Below, piece by piece: positions 12,501 through 23,178 of a stretch of DNA of 64,000 nucleotides; positions within the stretch are counted from its first letter, which is position 1, and each line of letters opens with the position of its first letter. The notes under the pieces were generated by a model. It saw nothing but the letters and a program-made list of their open reading frames with translations, did not search any database and was not told the DNA's origin. Position numbers and translations under genes: made by a program. This stretch comes from Carposina sasakii (taxonomy: Eukaryota > Arthropoda > Insecta > Lepidoptera > Carposinidae), in assembly GCA_014607495.2 (NCBI GenBank), contig CP053153.1, positions 10,230,001-10,294,000 of the forward strand, read 5' to 3'.

Positions 12501-14624
12501 TATGCCCCTGTCGATAAAGCTGTTGTAGACGGTTTCCCTGAGAATTAACATCTGAATACCTATTCTCTTAATCTTATTCTTTATTGTACGTAAACAAAAA
12601 ATATGAGTAACATAGGATAAAGGACGGATTTTACAATTTTTCAACAAAATTAAATCTTGTGAACAGAGTTTAAAGTCTATATTACCAAATCACACAAAGC
12701 AGCTTGACTGCGGGCGCGTGCGTCGACGGGTGAACGCAGCCGGCGACATGCCGCGATTCACGATCGACTCCGTCCGCGTGTGATCGAATCCGTTCGCACT
12801 CAAGGCTTACTATTGATATCACTAGGATCAGATATTCGCAAGAAAAAGCGGTTAGCCGCTTGGAGCCGGTTATAGGTGTGCAACGTCGTCTTGCCGGACG
12901 CGATCGGATGTGGCTGCGTCCATTCCTATGCGATGCGGGCCGTTTGGTGTGGTAGAACTCTAAAAAAAGAGATGCATGTGCAATGGCAAGCAAGCTTATA
13001 TCTAGGTACATGGAAAAAAGAGAATAAACAAACAAATGACATCATAGTTAAATAATCTCCTTCGCATTTACAACATTTACAAACCCCGTGTTTGTTGCGC
13101 AGGTGCAGTTCGTGCTGATCTTCAGCCACCAGCTGCAGGTGTTGTTCCGTCCGACATGTCAGTACCCGCGTGTGTTCGTGTACTGGATCGCGCTTCACGG
13201 CTTTCTGTTCCTGTTCCTCTTCAGCGACTTCTACAAGGCGCGCTACAACGACAAGAAGGACAAGAAGTCTAAGATGGCCAACGGCCTGTGTATGGTGAGT
13301 GAAGCTAACTGACGCCGACTACGTATTTGCCTCAGAACAATTACTAAAGCATAGAAAGAACTTTCTGACATTAAAATCGTACCCTGTCTTAGACATTATA
13401 CGGTAAAATGCGATGAACAAAGTCATAGACAAAAACTCGACGCATAATGTAGCTTTTTAACTTAGTATCATGCATGATTGAAAGGTAGCCAAGTAACAAA
13501 CGTTTGTGTTACATTTTGCATTTTGAGCTACCTACATTTGTTTCTTTCTAATGCAGTTATGAGTGTATAAGAAAATAGAGAGAACCATATTAGTCAAAAT
13601 TCAGTTACTTCTATGCTTAGTCATTTTTCATATTTGCGTTTCCTTGCTTTTCTAGCGGTACCGCCGTCGATGCCAATTTTTTGGCAATTTCCTTTGACTT
13701 TCAAGAGAAGATAACTTATTTTTTATGAATATATGGGGTCCGCGTGATATTATTAAAACTTAAGAGTATAATTAGGGTTCTTGTTGCCAAGGATTTGATG
13801 GTTGTTTAACGGCCAGCTATCTGCCAGGCGTCAACCCTAGTATAAGTGACAATCTTAGAATATTAAAAGAATAAATAAATAGATGTCTTCTTTCTCATTC
13901 ATATATCAATTTAGCCCCAAATTATAATGGGATTATGGTAGGTAGTTGATGACAACGATTGAGGTGGAAATCCGAGCTAGATAAAGTTTTCATCATGTTA
14001 AAACTATGGTTGCGATTCGCCTACTGCTCGGTGAGGTACTTGACAAATTTCTTGACAATGGCATAAGGAAATAATTGTACATAGATATAAATATTCATGC
14101 GTTGCACCCAGGGTTAATACCTGCAAATTTTTCATAAAAATATGTACATATTTATATCGACTTTCAACTCTTTGGTGTTACCTAGTACCTGGGGTGAAGG
14201 GAGTTCAATTCCGAATAAGTTTAGATAATTCTTATTGGCCATACTAAAAAAAATAACATGGTATAAGCTTATTAGGTAATAATATACACGGTGAGGTAGT
14301 ATACACTGTTTAATTAGACAGATATTCCATACATTTTACTGTCAAAAGTCGTGTTTAGCGAGGGCGGCTTTACGCGCCGTTTACCTATAAAAGAGGACCT
14401 ATAACTTATATCTATATCTCTCAATATAGTAGGTACATATTACACATGTAAACAAACTATTTGATTTATTTACGAGTACTTATTTTGATTTGCAGGCTGT
14501 ACTGGACGACAAGAGTGCACTGAACGGCAAGAACGGCTACAAACAAGAAGAGGGCTCGGAAGTTCCCAACTCGTACGCGTCCTCGTCAGCCGACGCGTTC
14601 GTGCGGCGGCGGCCTGTCTCCTAG
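3532..14624 (+). CDS. ELOVL: ELOVL-family very-long-chain fatty acid elongase, gene 1 (complete, 7 coding exons)
   Basis: Exons: 3532-3580, 5771-5961, 6526-6606, 8532-8694, 11724-11860, 13103-13294, 14496-14624. All junctions are GT-AG and the sum is 942 nt, giving 313 residues plus TAG. The family condenses acyl-CoA with malonyl-CoA in the ER membrane, the first step of chain elongation. Visible motifs: KFTEFFDT (residues 119-126), histidine box HVIHH (142-146), NTFVHIVMYFYY (172-183), and T203-Q206-Q209. Hydrophobic segments lie near residues 28-46, 62-82, 113-132, 148-160, 168-188, 200-222 and 235-255, fitting the usual seven-span topology. Length is typical for insect members. The start is the first ATG after an acceptor at 3500, and the protein opens with a short hydrophilic stretch as in paralog 2. 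The tail is basic and Ser-rich, ending RRRPVS, without a classical KKxx signal. By pattern it belongs to the ELOVL1/7-like insect group; the exact ortholog is not determined. Confidence 0.95.
5406..5433. repeat. perfect 10-bp hairpin
   Basis: CTGATAGTTC and GAACTATCAG separated by 8 nt, in intron 1 of gene 1 just upstream of a TIR element. Function unknown. Confidence 0.5.
5460..5735. mobile_element. MITE, TTTTTGACAGTTC family (copy in gene 1 intron 1)
   Basis: Left end GCCCCCGTATCGGCTATC runs into TTTTTGACAGTTCATAGTGAC (5478-5498) and is mirrored on the right by GTCACTATGAACTGTCATAA (5712-5731). A second, more palindromic copy lies at 55171-55346. No coding capacity; non-autonomous DNA transposon. 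Confidence 0.65.
5771..5961 (+). CDS. ELOVL: gene 1 exon 2 (membrane segments 1-2)
   Basis: This exon encodes residues 17-80, beginning with the DPR element common in insect elongases and ending IFYE. It includes NRKPFELRNV, typical of the family's first loop. Third codon positions are strongly G/C. The homologous stretch of paralog 2 is also 191 nt but is split by an intron after VYLVK. Confidence 0.95.
6003..6200. repeat. interspersed repeat with GAGTCGAC...AGCTAGCAACT, copy 1
   Basis: Shares blocks with 21410-21575, 43722-43922 and 53310-53530: GAGTCGAC, a degenerate AAGCTAGCAACTYGTC, ATGATCCTGCA and ACAGCCGTG near the end. Class unknown, probably a retroelement fragment. Lies in intron 2 of gene 1. 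Confidence 0.55.
6526..6606 (+). CDS. ELOVL: gene 1 exon 3 (loop between membrane segments 2 and 3)
   Basis: 27 codons in phase 0-0, encoding a stretch with GWWGHYNFSCQLVDYS. Acceptor TTTTCAG and donor GTAAGA. This is the single-copy equivalent of the duplicated alternative exon pair in paralog 2. No second version was found in the flanking introns. Confidence 0.93.
6715..6905. mobile_element. LINE fragment in gene 1 intron 3
   Basis: Sequence with CCAGTGGATGTAGGCTTCCCCC and a GGCGGAACCCCGGC stretch resembles the 3' part of a lepidopteran non-LTR element. Related by composition to the 32040-32130 tail. No intact open frame. Confidence 0.45.
6958..7275 (-). mobile_element. SINE-like family A, copy 1 (near full length)
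   Basis: The minus strand starts CTAGTGGACGCCCGCGACTC and ends near TTTTATTATATGTATAG. It matches 22471-22818, 23179-23508, 29901-30240 and 47974-48340 over about 330 bp. The family has no coding capacity and is probably mobilised by a LINE. It lies in gene 1 intron 3. Confidence 0.8.
8150..8282. mobile_element. small palindromic MITE
   Basis: Imperfect inverted ends (GGGGCTATTT and ATCGGCCCC) enclose a hairpin GATGCTGTC/GACAGCATC at 8197-8240. A related sequence sits at 25560-25705 with GACAGCGTC and its own inverted ends. Confidence 0.5.
8532..8694 (+). CDS. ELOVL: gene 1 exon 4 (KxxExxDT and HxxHH catalytic motifs)
   Basis: 54 codons and one base, residues 108-161. It contains KFTEFFDT and the histidine box LHVIHHGIMP, the signature of the ELOVL condensing enzyme. 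Acceptor TTTGTTGTAG, donor GTACGT. In paralog 2 an intron interrupts this stretch directly after FFDT; here it is continuous. Confidence 0.95.
8736..8984. mobile_element. MITE with CTAAGGCCGCACTA ends
   Basis: Left end CTAAGGCCGCACTA (8736-8749) is repeated inverted as TAGTGCGGCCTAAG (8971-8984). About 250 bp, rich in CGG and CCG, no open frame. It sits only 41 nt after the donor of gene 1 exon 4. Confidence 0.7.
9125..9320. mobile_element. LINE fragment in gene 1 intron 4
   Basis: CCGTGGGTGTCGTAACGAGAC followed by CGGGAGGCTGGCAGCAGCAC is typical of a 3' region shared by lepidopteran non-LTR elements. Short and diverged. Confidence 0.45.
10080..10490 (-). mobile_element. tRNA-like SINE dimer, copy 1
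   Basis: Two tRNA-like modules (T-arm GGTTCGATTCCCAC on the minus strand) at 10114-10187 and 10436-10488 are separated by a unique spacer; the repeat period is 321 bp. The spacer has the same sequence as in the dimer at 46831-47260. Both modules adjoin an AATTATTAATAAAGAAA motif. The second module is cut short after CGCGTGCCAGC. Confidence 0.7.
11724..11860 (+). CDS. ELOVL: gene 1 exon 5 (membrane segment 5)
   Basis: Residues 162-207, starting in phase 1 within the GGHS element and ending TAFQM. It carries NTFVHIVMYFYY. Its codons are much more A/T-ending than those of the other gene 1 exons. Confidence 0.94.
12690..12950. other. GC-rich patch in gene 1 intron 5
   Basis: CpG-rich sequence (GCGGGCGCGTGCGTCGACGG, GCGATGCGGGCCG) with overlapping minus-strand open frames. 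It may be a repeat or an intronic regulatory element. No protein similarity recognised. Confidence 0.3.
13103..13294 (+). CDS. ELOVL: gene 1 exon 6 (membrane segments 6-7)
   Basis: 64 codons, residues 208-271, starting VQFVLIFSHQLQVLF and including WIALHGFLFLFLFSDFY followed by a lysine-rich stretch (KKDKKSK). Acceptor TTGCGCAG, donor GTGAGT. The lysine-rich segment after the last membrane span is expected on the cytosolic side. Confidence 0.95.
14496..14624 (+). CDS. ELOVL: gene 1 exon 7 (C-terminal tail and stop)
   Basis: 42 codons plus TAG at 14622-14624. It encodes a hydrophilic tail rich in Asp, Glu, Asn and Ser, ending with three arginines and PVS. Such tails vary between family members. 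No canonical C-terminal KKxx retrieval motif is present. Confidence 0.92.
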   Translation, partial: AVLDDKSALNGKNGYKQEEGSEVPNSYASSSADAFVRRRPVS

Positions 14625-16580
14625 GCCACGCCTCTACTACGGTAACACAGAGACACGCGGGCAACGGGCACAGCAAACGCCAGAATGGGCCTTTAAACCC
14701 TAATTAACGCCCAGCTCAAGGATAAGGCCTTTGCAACCTTCCCGGGGTCATCACGTGACGCCACTGCTGCGTCTTGTGACTTAAGTTGCATTTCAATGGA
14801 AGAGATCACACCTTTTCTGCATGTTATGGATTGAATGAATGAAATGAACTGATTCGGGAGTGAATGCTTTTGCAACCGTCACCCGATCTTGAGTGAGTTT
14901 GGTAGTGCATTTAATTTGTACGAAGTGAGCGATATGGATGGACCCGGTTATTGAGAGATCTGCCTAAATATGAGCTTGAAAATGTCGCAAATTTTAAGAC
15001 AATAGATCACAATGTAGCATGTTTTCATAAAATTTAAGATATAATAACAGATGGAAACATACTTTAATAGGTTTTATCGTATGACTGTTACCCATTTTCA
15101 CATAGAAATAAGATACTGCCGCCCACAGATTTTAATAGGGGGATTCTAAAACAATGCAATGCAAGCAAAATGAGCATTTATATATAAGACTCAATTTGAA
15201 CAAATCACCATTTTAAGTACATTAAAATATTGCAATCAAAATAGTTTTAAATTATAATTTTATTAATAATTCGCGTGTATCTTTTACTATTACTCTATTT
15301 TAGCCACAACACGTTTTGATATACTTATTATATTGCATGCACTAGGTTTGACGCACCTTTGTAAATATTTAATTATTAAGAACTATATATACCACTTAAC
15401 ATTTATTACGATCGCGATAGCACTTTTGTACTAAAACTATATCGACAACTATTTTCAAACATACAAAAACAAATGTATATTAATTGTTAATGTCGAGGAT
15501 CAGTCATGAAATGTTGATCTTGTTATCTCGCTGAAATCTTGTAAAATCTTACTATACAGAGTCTTCTAAAAAATGTTATCAATTGTATGGACCTTTATTA
15601 ATTTTAAGGATTCGATGCGCTATTTTTATTAACAACATAATATTTGAAACTTACAAAGGCTATGTCAAAAATGAGTTTCAAATTATGCGCTAATACTGCA
15701 ATAGAACATTAAAAGATGCAAGTAATGTGCAGTGATGCATTTTTCGCATTATACAGAAACAATATTTTAATTAAGTACCCTGAATTGTATCACTATTCAT
15801 AAAATTTAAATTGCATACAGTTTGTAAGTAACTTTTTTGTATAAAAAAAAAAGTGATAAGTGGCTTTGTATTATATATTATAATTTAATGTTAATCTTAG
15901 TAGTTATCGTCAAGTGTAAAGGAAGGTAGTGGATTTTGTATCATATGTTTAAGGATTGTATTTTGTTACCATGAATTTAAACGTTCATACGGTGCCCGGT
16001 GTGTTAGTTTAGTATATTATTATTTGTCTCTTTCGCTGCGTGCTCAACATGTTCTTTTTCTACGCTTTTTTTCTGCACAATTTTTTGTCGAATATTATCT
16101 TACTGTAGTTATATCAATTGTGTATTTTTTTGTTATTTATTTTAGGAATAACAAGTATTTTCTGTATTTTTTCTAGTATTATTTATGTTGAACAATTATG
16201 TTGAAACAAATGTACATTAAAATCTACAAAAATTGTAATATCACGCACATCTATTTTATCGTCGTGTATCGTTTATAAACTTTGACGTCAAACGGTTTTA
16301 AAAACAGACTGTTTGGTATCCAGTCGAATATTCATGTTATCTGAGGTAAAGCGAATAATGTTAACTACTTATTAATTATTAGTATTGTTTAGTATTTGTT
16401 CTGTACCATGTTTGGTGTAGGTACTATGCTTTAGGTGTTGTACATTGTGAAGTGACTGCTTAGGGCGAGCATGTTGTCTCGCTCCGACACTAAACATTCT
16501 GCTCAATTCGTAATTGCGCATTCACTTTTTTGCAACTTTATTTATTATTTTTAATAAACAAATTTACAATATATATTAGT
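14625..16580 (+). other. gene 1 3' UTR (inferred end)
   Basis: AT-rich sequence after the stop with no coding potential. An AATAAA signal at 16553-16558 is followed by a short GT-containing stretch, so cleavage near 16570-16585 is likely. Earlier weak signals (ATTAAA forms) exist, so shorter transcripts are possible. Not confirmed by RNA. Confidence 0.6.
16553..16558 (+). terminator. polyadenylation signal AATAAA of gene 1
   Basis: Canonical hexamer about 1.93 kb after the stop codon, with TTAGTTTGTTTC downstream as a plausible GU-rich element. Inference from sequence only. Confidence 0.5.
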
Positions 16581-16589
16581 TTGTTTCAA

Positions 16590-18150
16590 TTCCGTGCCTA
16601 ACTTATCATCTAGGAACACCACACATAATAGTTAATATCTATCTATATAGTAAAGTACACCTATATTATAGGTAAGAAAAAAGTAGGCACTTACATATTA
16701 ATATGCGAAGTACTAATTTCGAATTGAAATTGAAATGTACCTACCTACCTCACATTACTTATTCATTGGCAACAGCGCAGTGAAATGGTAAGTAGGAACA
16801 AATTGAATCCATGCATAATTCAATTAATCCAATCTATTAAGTTGAACGACACAAAAGGTTAGATGACCTACCCTATTTTATAAGGGCTCCTTGCCCAAAG
16901 GGTAAAAACAGGAGCTTAAAACTAAAACCTCCACTTTCTGTTACAAGGCTGTATCTCGTGAACCGTGATATTTTCACAGATCTAAAGATATCTGCCGTTA
17001 TAAGAACATACTTATTCTATAAAAAAAAAACAATAAAATAAATACCTAAGAGGATTTCATTAATCGATGATAGCACTTTGTGCACGAATCCGACTCGCAC
17101 TTCGCTGGACTTTTATAGGTACCGCTTACGTTTTCTGAAAACAATGATCAAATATTTTATTGGTGCATCCAAGAAATGCCTACTACCATTCATAGTTTAT
17201 ACTAGGTACTCTATAGTTAAACAATGAAATAGTAACGATGACGTGTAGTTAACTAAAATAAAATAGGTACCTACTTATGTATACGTTGACTTTTCTGTCA
17301 CCCACGTGTCTTAGGGTAGACGGACATCTCACGATAAATACGTCGGAAAAATCACATCGGTCTGGTAAAGTACACTTACGTCTTGGGATAAAGATTAATA
17401 TGAGGTGTCATGTTATAATACCTCTTGTGACAGTTTATAAATCGATAAAAAATTAGGAGACACATGAAAGATATAATTTTACGTGCGATTCTGCTCCACT
17501 TGACTTGCCAAAGTTACGTCATAAAGGAATATCTATCATCATGTAAAATAATTCCTCTAGTTCTACCTCTATAGCTTAACTTTACAATCTACCTTTACAG
17601 GACTACGACCTGGTCGATCCGTCAGATAGACGGCGCCCCTTAGCTGCCAATCCTAAGTCAAGTTAAGCACCTGCTTATATTCAAGTGAGGTTATATTTTC
17701 TGCCAGAAAAGCAGGCCACGGACATTGGGAATAGGTAAACGTCTTTCCTAGGGCCACATGAGTTGAGTTTCACAATCTGCACTTCGGATCAGATACACCA
17801 AAGTATTCTAATAGGTTTCAGAAATATTATAAGAAGCACGTAATTGCTACGTGACATTTATAATGATTCTAAGTAGATATCGACTCGTGCTAAATTCTCG
17901 GTAAATATTCGTTTACGTTTATGCCCCAATACTATAGGTAGGTAGGTAGGTATACATGTATGATGTTGAGTTCCTACTATCATGAAGCTACTACGTCTAG
18001 GGATCTGTAATGACCACATAGATAAATATATTTGTGGTGTTTGTGTCTCATGAAAATAAAAAAAAATAAGTAGGATAATCTTCTCATAGAAATATCAAGT
18101 TTTAAAAAATATTTCCCCTATTATAGGTACAATAAGATCGCATTATTCTT
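16590..18150. other. intergenic, nothing recognised
   Basis: AT-rich DNA with short simple runs such as (TAGG)n near 17938. No coding or repeat structure identified. Confidence 0.5.
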
Positions 18151-18153
18151 GCT

Positions 18154-18364
18154 AATAGATATTATAAATGCGAATGTCTCTCTGTCTATCTCGCTTTCAC
18201 GCCAAAAGTAGATACTGAAGCAATTGAAGTGCACAGGTAGTCTAGACTCTGAAAAAGGACAAAGGCTACTTTTTATCCCGGGAAAATATTTTTATTCCGG
18301 ATAATTTTGACATTTTGTTTTTTGTGCAGTCCACGTGGACGCGGAGTCGCGGGCGTCCGGTAGT
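18154..18364 (-). mobile_element. SINE-like family A, copy 2 (partial)
   Basis: Carries the CCCGGGAAAAT block and ends GAGTCGCGGGCGTCCGG at its right. The left part belongs to a different subfamily (CTCTGTCTATCTCGC). Confidence 0.65.
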
Positions 18365-18825
18365 TATTTAAAAACATACCTAGCATTCTACGTATCTACC
18401 TACCTTGATTTTTCCTCAGGAAAAGTAGTCTAAATCTCTTAAAGAGATAAGCTCGCCTTTGTACACTTTCTGTGTAACTGTTAAGTCACTATATTGTCTT
18501 ATGTTTGTGTGTTCAATAAAGAATACAAGAAAATCATTATCCAAGATACAGAAGCAAAGTCAATTATTAAGGTAGAACCTACAAACACATCTATTTACCG
18601 ACAGCAAATATTTGACCACCACGTTAGAAGTGGGATTTGCGCACAACTGATGTCATTAGCGGCGAGAAACAAACTCGTGGAAGCTGTTAGCATCAGACAT
18701 TTTCATTAGAAAATCATTCGAATAAATCATACAGTATTACATAGAAACCTCACTACTATACCTAAGTAAAGAGCCGTCGGTCTGACCTGAACATCGAATT
18801 TTCTGTTTATATTGTAGTACTAGCC

Positions 18826-19020
18826 ACTAGCTTCGCATGGGTGCAATGCTGATACTATGCATTCAAACCTTCCTCTTGATCTGTATCTATTTAAAAAACC
18901 GTTGCGTAGTTTTAAAGATCTAAGCACACATAGGGACAGACAGACAGAGGGAAGTGACCTTGGAAAAGGGCCAACTTTGTGCTCTACCAAATGAGAAATG
19001 AATATTACGCTTTATGTATA
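18826..19020 (+). mobile_element. retroelement 3' fragment
   Basis: Contains CCGTTGCGTAGTTTTAAAG, GATCTAAGCACACATAG and GGACAGACAGACAGAGGGAA, a tail commonly seen in insect non-LTR elements. No coding potential. Confidence 0.5.
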
Positions 19021-19587
19021 GATAAGCAAGAAAGCAATTTGATGAAGCTGCATATTTTTGTAGATAAGTGGGTACCTACCTACTTAACTACCTAATAGTA
19101 GAAACTGCAACTTGCTAAATAAGAAAAAGGTGAGTGAGATGCTGGATTAAAAAACTTAAAATAGTGCACGAATAAAATGATCAGGAAAACCCGCTGGCTG
19201 AGTTCTAGTTTAGTTGAACCAATTTATATTTGTAAACATTAATCTTTAGATGTCGTAATTTTAGATGATATTTCAAATAACCGGAGTATCTATACCATCG
19301 TGCTGATGTTACTTTTCAATATATTGCCTTGCACAGCTTTGACCAATACTTAAATTATATATCTGGGTAAATAGGTATTTATGAGCCATTTCTAGTTACC
19401 AAAATACCTATGTTATGCTATGCTTAGGCATAGAGGAATAAGATCTTATTTCTCTATGGCTTAGATAACATCATCCCACCTAAATATTTCATATCTATTG
19501 AATTAAAAATATATGTATAGGTCGAATTGCAATTACTCCTCCTTCTATTTAAGTCGGTTAAAGATTACTTTTTTTACAAAATAGGTA

Positions 19588-19750
19588 CTAGTGAACGCCC
19601 GCAACTCCATCCGCGTGGACTACAGAAAAACTTGTTCTAGTTGACCGAATTGTGAATCTAAACCATTCTCGAACCCACTTGAATACACGTTACAAAAATT
19701 TCATCAAAATCGGTCTAGCCGATTAGAAGGAGTTCAATTACAAACACACG
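19588..19750 (+). mobile_element. SINE-like family A, variant copy 3
   Basis: Starts CTAGTGAACGCCCGCAACTCC, then differs from the main family (GACCGAATTGTGAATCTA). The same variant is found inverted at 49320-49490. Confidence 0.6.
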
Positions 19751-19756
19751 CTTTTT

Positions 19757-20380
19757 GGCTCCTACATTGAGTCGAAGGCCCAACTAGCTGCTAAAAAGCT
19801 GGGTATTCTCTCGAAGGTGCGAAGGTACTTCACACCGGAACAGCTACTAGCCTTGTATAAAGCGCAAGTTCGGTCGTGTATGGAATACTGTTCGCACCTT
19901 TGGGATGAATCGGCCAAATACCACCTTGAGGCGTTGGAAGCTATCGAGGACCGAGCCAAAAGGCTGATCGGCAATGACTCACTGTGCAAAGCTAGATTGC
20001 AAAGCCTTGAGCATCGACGTAAAGTTGCAAGTCTCTCGGTATTCTACAGGTTACATTTCGGGGAGTGTACGTTGGGACTTCATGACCTAACTCCCCCAGC
20101 ATCCTTCTACCACCGGACGACCAGGGAAACGTCAAGACGACACCGGTTCACAGTTGAAGTGCCGAAAACTCGTACTAAGCGTTTTGCTTCTACATTCATA
20201 GTGCGAACGGCCAAGCTGTGGAACTCCCTGCCTGAATCCCTATTCCCCATGAACTATAATCTTGCGGTCTTCAAGTCGAGAGTGAAGCGGTTTCTTTTAG
20301 GCAAGCGCGCTCCATCTTAAACTGCAGCGGTGCTTACCATCAGGCGCGTTGTGGTCAAGCGTAAGCCCATTTAATATTTA
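19757..20380 (+). pseudogene. non-LTR retrotransposon reverse transcriptase, C-terminal fragment
   Basis: An open frame from 19757 to 20320 lacks its 5' part. It reads GSYIESKAQLAAKKLGILSK at the start, RVKRFLLGKRAPS at the end, and includes LYKAQVRSCMEYCSHLWD and TAKLWNSLPESLFP. This is the conserved end of a LINE reverse transcriptase protein of a Jockey/CR1-like type. It has no internal stops over 188 codons, so the 5'-truncated insertion is fairly young. The 3' tail contains GCTTACCATCAGGCG. Confidence 0.85.
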
Positions 20381-20904
20381 AAAAAACACGCACAGAAGAT
20401 TTATATATAAATATAAAGATATGTATGACGTCATATATAAAAGTTGGAAATAAGTATTGGTTGATATATTTTTGTCAGAACGTCTATAAGTATAACAAAT
20501 TGCTCTATAGTTAAAGTCCACAGTAAAATAACCGCGCATATGAACTCAAATTTATTTATGGCTAGCTGTATCTTCCGTGATATAGAATGAAAAGTTGATT
20601 TGGTAAGGTCTTTTATACCTGTTATTGCCATACTCGACATACCAATAATACTCACGCATATATTATTTAATTATACATACAATTTTAATAAAACTTATTC
20701 AAGAATCATGTGTCTACCTTTTTACCCAACTACGCGACGCAAAGGAGTGGTATTGTGTTTAACAGCCTATGTATGTTTGTATGTTCCTTTGAAGCACTAC
20801 ACAGACCAAACGCCTCGGCCGATTTTTATGATTCATACGTCAATCGATTCCTCTTAGTCCGGCGAGTGTCACTAAAGACATGACTGTTTAAAAAGAACCA
20901 AATA

Positions 20905-21020
20905 ATTTTCTGATGATCGTAACATAACAACTGAACAGCCAGGATCCATTGAAATATTAGCTTGGCTGTCGGATAATGGATCCCGACTGTTCAGTTATTA
21001 TGTTACGATAATTAGAAAAT
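20905..21020. repeat. long palindrome (foldback MITE)
   Basis: Arms of about 45 nt: ATTTTCTGATGATCGTAAC through CTGAACAG and GGATCCATT, mirrored by AATGGATCC through CTGTTCAG and GTTACGATAATTAGAAAAT. The loop is about 25 nt. Probably a very short DNA transposon. Confidence 0.65.
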
Positions 21021-21119
21021 ATTTTATTATAAAATTATTAATAAAGAAATGGAAAAAATTCCTTACCCGGGTGGGAATCGAACCCACGACCTCTGCATTC
21101 CGCGTGCCAAATATTTTAT
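21017..21119 (-). mobile_element. truncated tRNA-like SINE with 11-bp target duplication
   Basis: The segment from AAAATTATTAATAAAG to CCGCGTGCC is bounded on both sides by AAATATTTTAT (21017-21027 and 21109-21119). It matches half of the dimer module at 10080. The direct repeat indicates retroposition of this truncated piece. Confidence 0.7.
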
Positions 21120-21255
21120 GTTCTTCAATAGTATTCATTCCATAATAATATTATTGTATAGAAATTATAGAATTCTAGACCACCGGACATCTAAGTGCTT
21201 GTTTTTTCTTTTCAGAATTTTTTTATTATGTACATTATTTGGTTCTTTTTAAGCA

Positions 21256-21408
21256 GTCGGGTTTTTGGATTTTTTAAATTATGTTTTTTTATTTTATACT
21301 TTTTTTGCTATGAGTACCTAGCTACTAATAGGTACGCTTCAAGAAACATGCTCAACATGCTCGGCAGCATGCGGGTTTTTGGATTTTTTTAATTATGTTT
21401 TTTTAATT
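21256..21408 (+). repeat. local direct duplication
   Basis: GGGTTTTTGGATTTTTTAA followed by TTATGTTTTTTT occurs at about 21258 and again at 21372, spaced about 115 bp. T-rich; no gene. Confidence 0.5.
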
Positions 21409-21409
21409 G

Positions 21410-21575
21410 GTCATACTCTCAGGCGATAAGCCAGCAACTTGTTGATCATTTACATCTATCCCCCCCATGCAGCATACGATCAAACGAGACTGAGGGATCG
21501 CTTTTATGTCCTGCAGTTTTGGCTACCCCATTTCGGTAACGCAGCCGTGAGTATATGAATGTATGTAAACAAAAA
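21410..21575. repeat. interspersed repeat, copy 2 of the 6003 family
   Basis: CAGGCGATAAGCCAGCAACTT, then TCCTGCAG and CGCAGCCGTGAGT, matching the copies at 6003 and 43722. Confidence 0.5.
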
Positions 21576-22470
21576 ATTTCTTACCCACGTTGGTACTAGT
21601 ACCTACTATCTTTTTAGACTAGGTCCTTTGCATACTTTCGCAATATTTCGTAATTAATTCAATAAGTATCTAACAAATTAGAACTTATGGTTTTTGGGTG
21701 GATTTTTGTTTTTAAATCTTTAAGATTGTAGATAATATTCAGTTTTTATTAGTGGTAGGCCTACAAGTTATTTTTACATATCTAATCACTAATTGGAACT
21801 TTATATAAAAAAACAACCATACACACTCGTTGATGTCTTTTTTATAGATAAATTTACATATGATATCGAGCCATAAAGTTTTTTTATCTTGTTTCACCGC
21901 CATCTCACCTAATTAAAATATTGTTCTAAAAAACATAATAAACAATGATAATGATGAGGTAGAACGACCCGACATGTTAAACAACAAAATTCATACAAAG
22001 TGAATTTAAAACCTATACGCACGTATAATATTTTACGTAGGTACAACTAACACTAAATATTTGTTAAGTATACCTACTCGTATTTCTTGCGGGCAAGGTT
22101 TTGGGTTTATAAGTCCAAGGTTTTATTATATTTGAGAAAATACATAGAAACGGATGACGGATCACCTTTTTTACAAACTTATAATACCTAATGGTAAGGC
22201 ATATAGATTAACACCTTTAAATGTGCACTTAGCTCGAGACTAAAGTACGTACCCATACCTACTGTTGACCAGTGATTAGCATTAAACCCGTGAGTATAGT
22301 CAGCGTCAAAACTTTATTTTTATCCTTCTTGCAAATCTAATATATTAATGCCTTCGTGATTTTCAAGTACCTAAGTATACCATTTTTAGTTACTTTTACT
22401 CGACCAGATAAATAAAATTGTCGAACTTTAAGTACTTGAACATGACTTGAACTTAAAGATTTATTCAGCA

Positions 22471-22818
22471 CTAGTGGACGCCCGCGACTCCGTCCGCGTG
22501 GACTACAGAAAAAACAAAATGTCGAAATTATCCGGCATAAAAATATTTTCCCGGGATAAAAAGTAGCCTAGGTATATGTTAAGTGGGACCTGTCGCAATA
22601 TATTCCTGAAAACTGCATCGAAATCGGTTCAGCCGTTTCTGTGATTAGCGTGCACAAACGCACAGAAAACCAGACAAACCGACAAACAGACAAAAATTCC
22701 AAAAATCATTATTTTGGGTACTATTGCGTTGATAAAGGTCTCCTATAATATTTTTTCTCATATATCTTCCATGTAGAGACAGCGATCCGTTACATTTATG
22801 TTATATGTATATGTATAT
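22471..22818 (+). mobile_element. SINE-like family A, copy 4 (near full length)
   Basis: Runs from CTAGTGGACGCCCGCGACTC through TCCCGGGATAAAAAGTAGCC and CATCGAAATCGGTTCAGCCG to a TATATGTATATG tail. Few differences from copies 5, 8 and 10. Confidence 0.82.
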
Positions 22819-23178
22819 AGAATATAGAAGAAGATACTAATAGATTTGCAGGTTGGCGTTGTACTCAATCCGCATGCGACCAATCATAATTATTATGTAT
22901 TGCTCTAGTTACAAATAATATTTACACAGTCTTTCTATACTGGATACCAAAAGTGCAGAAATATATCACACTGATATTGCATCCGCTTAATGATTATTGA
23001 TTACACAGAGCTTTGATTTGCATCGTCAAAGATGTATCACTTTCGTGCCTGACTGTACGTACACCTACACCTAGGTATATCGGACGTAGTAAGTTTACCT
23101 ACCTAATAAGTGTTTATTTACTTGTCTACTGGAATTCTAATGTTTCAAACTTATGTCATTTTAAGTTTTTATTGGTTA

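Noticed and set aside
12682..13198. Minus-strand frames of 117 and 90 codons
   Set aside because: They overlap gene 1 exon 6 or a GC-rich intron patch in antisense and show no domain.
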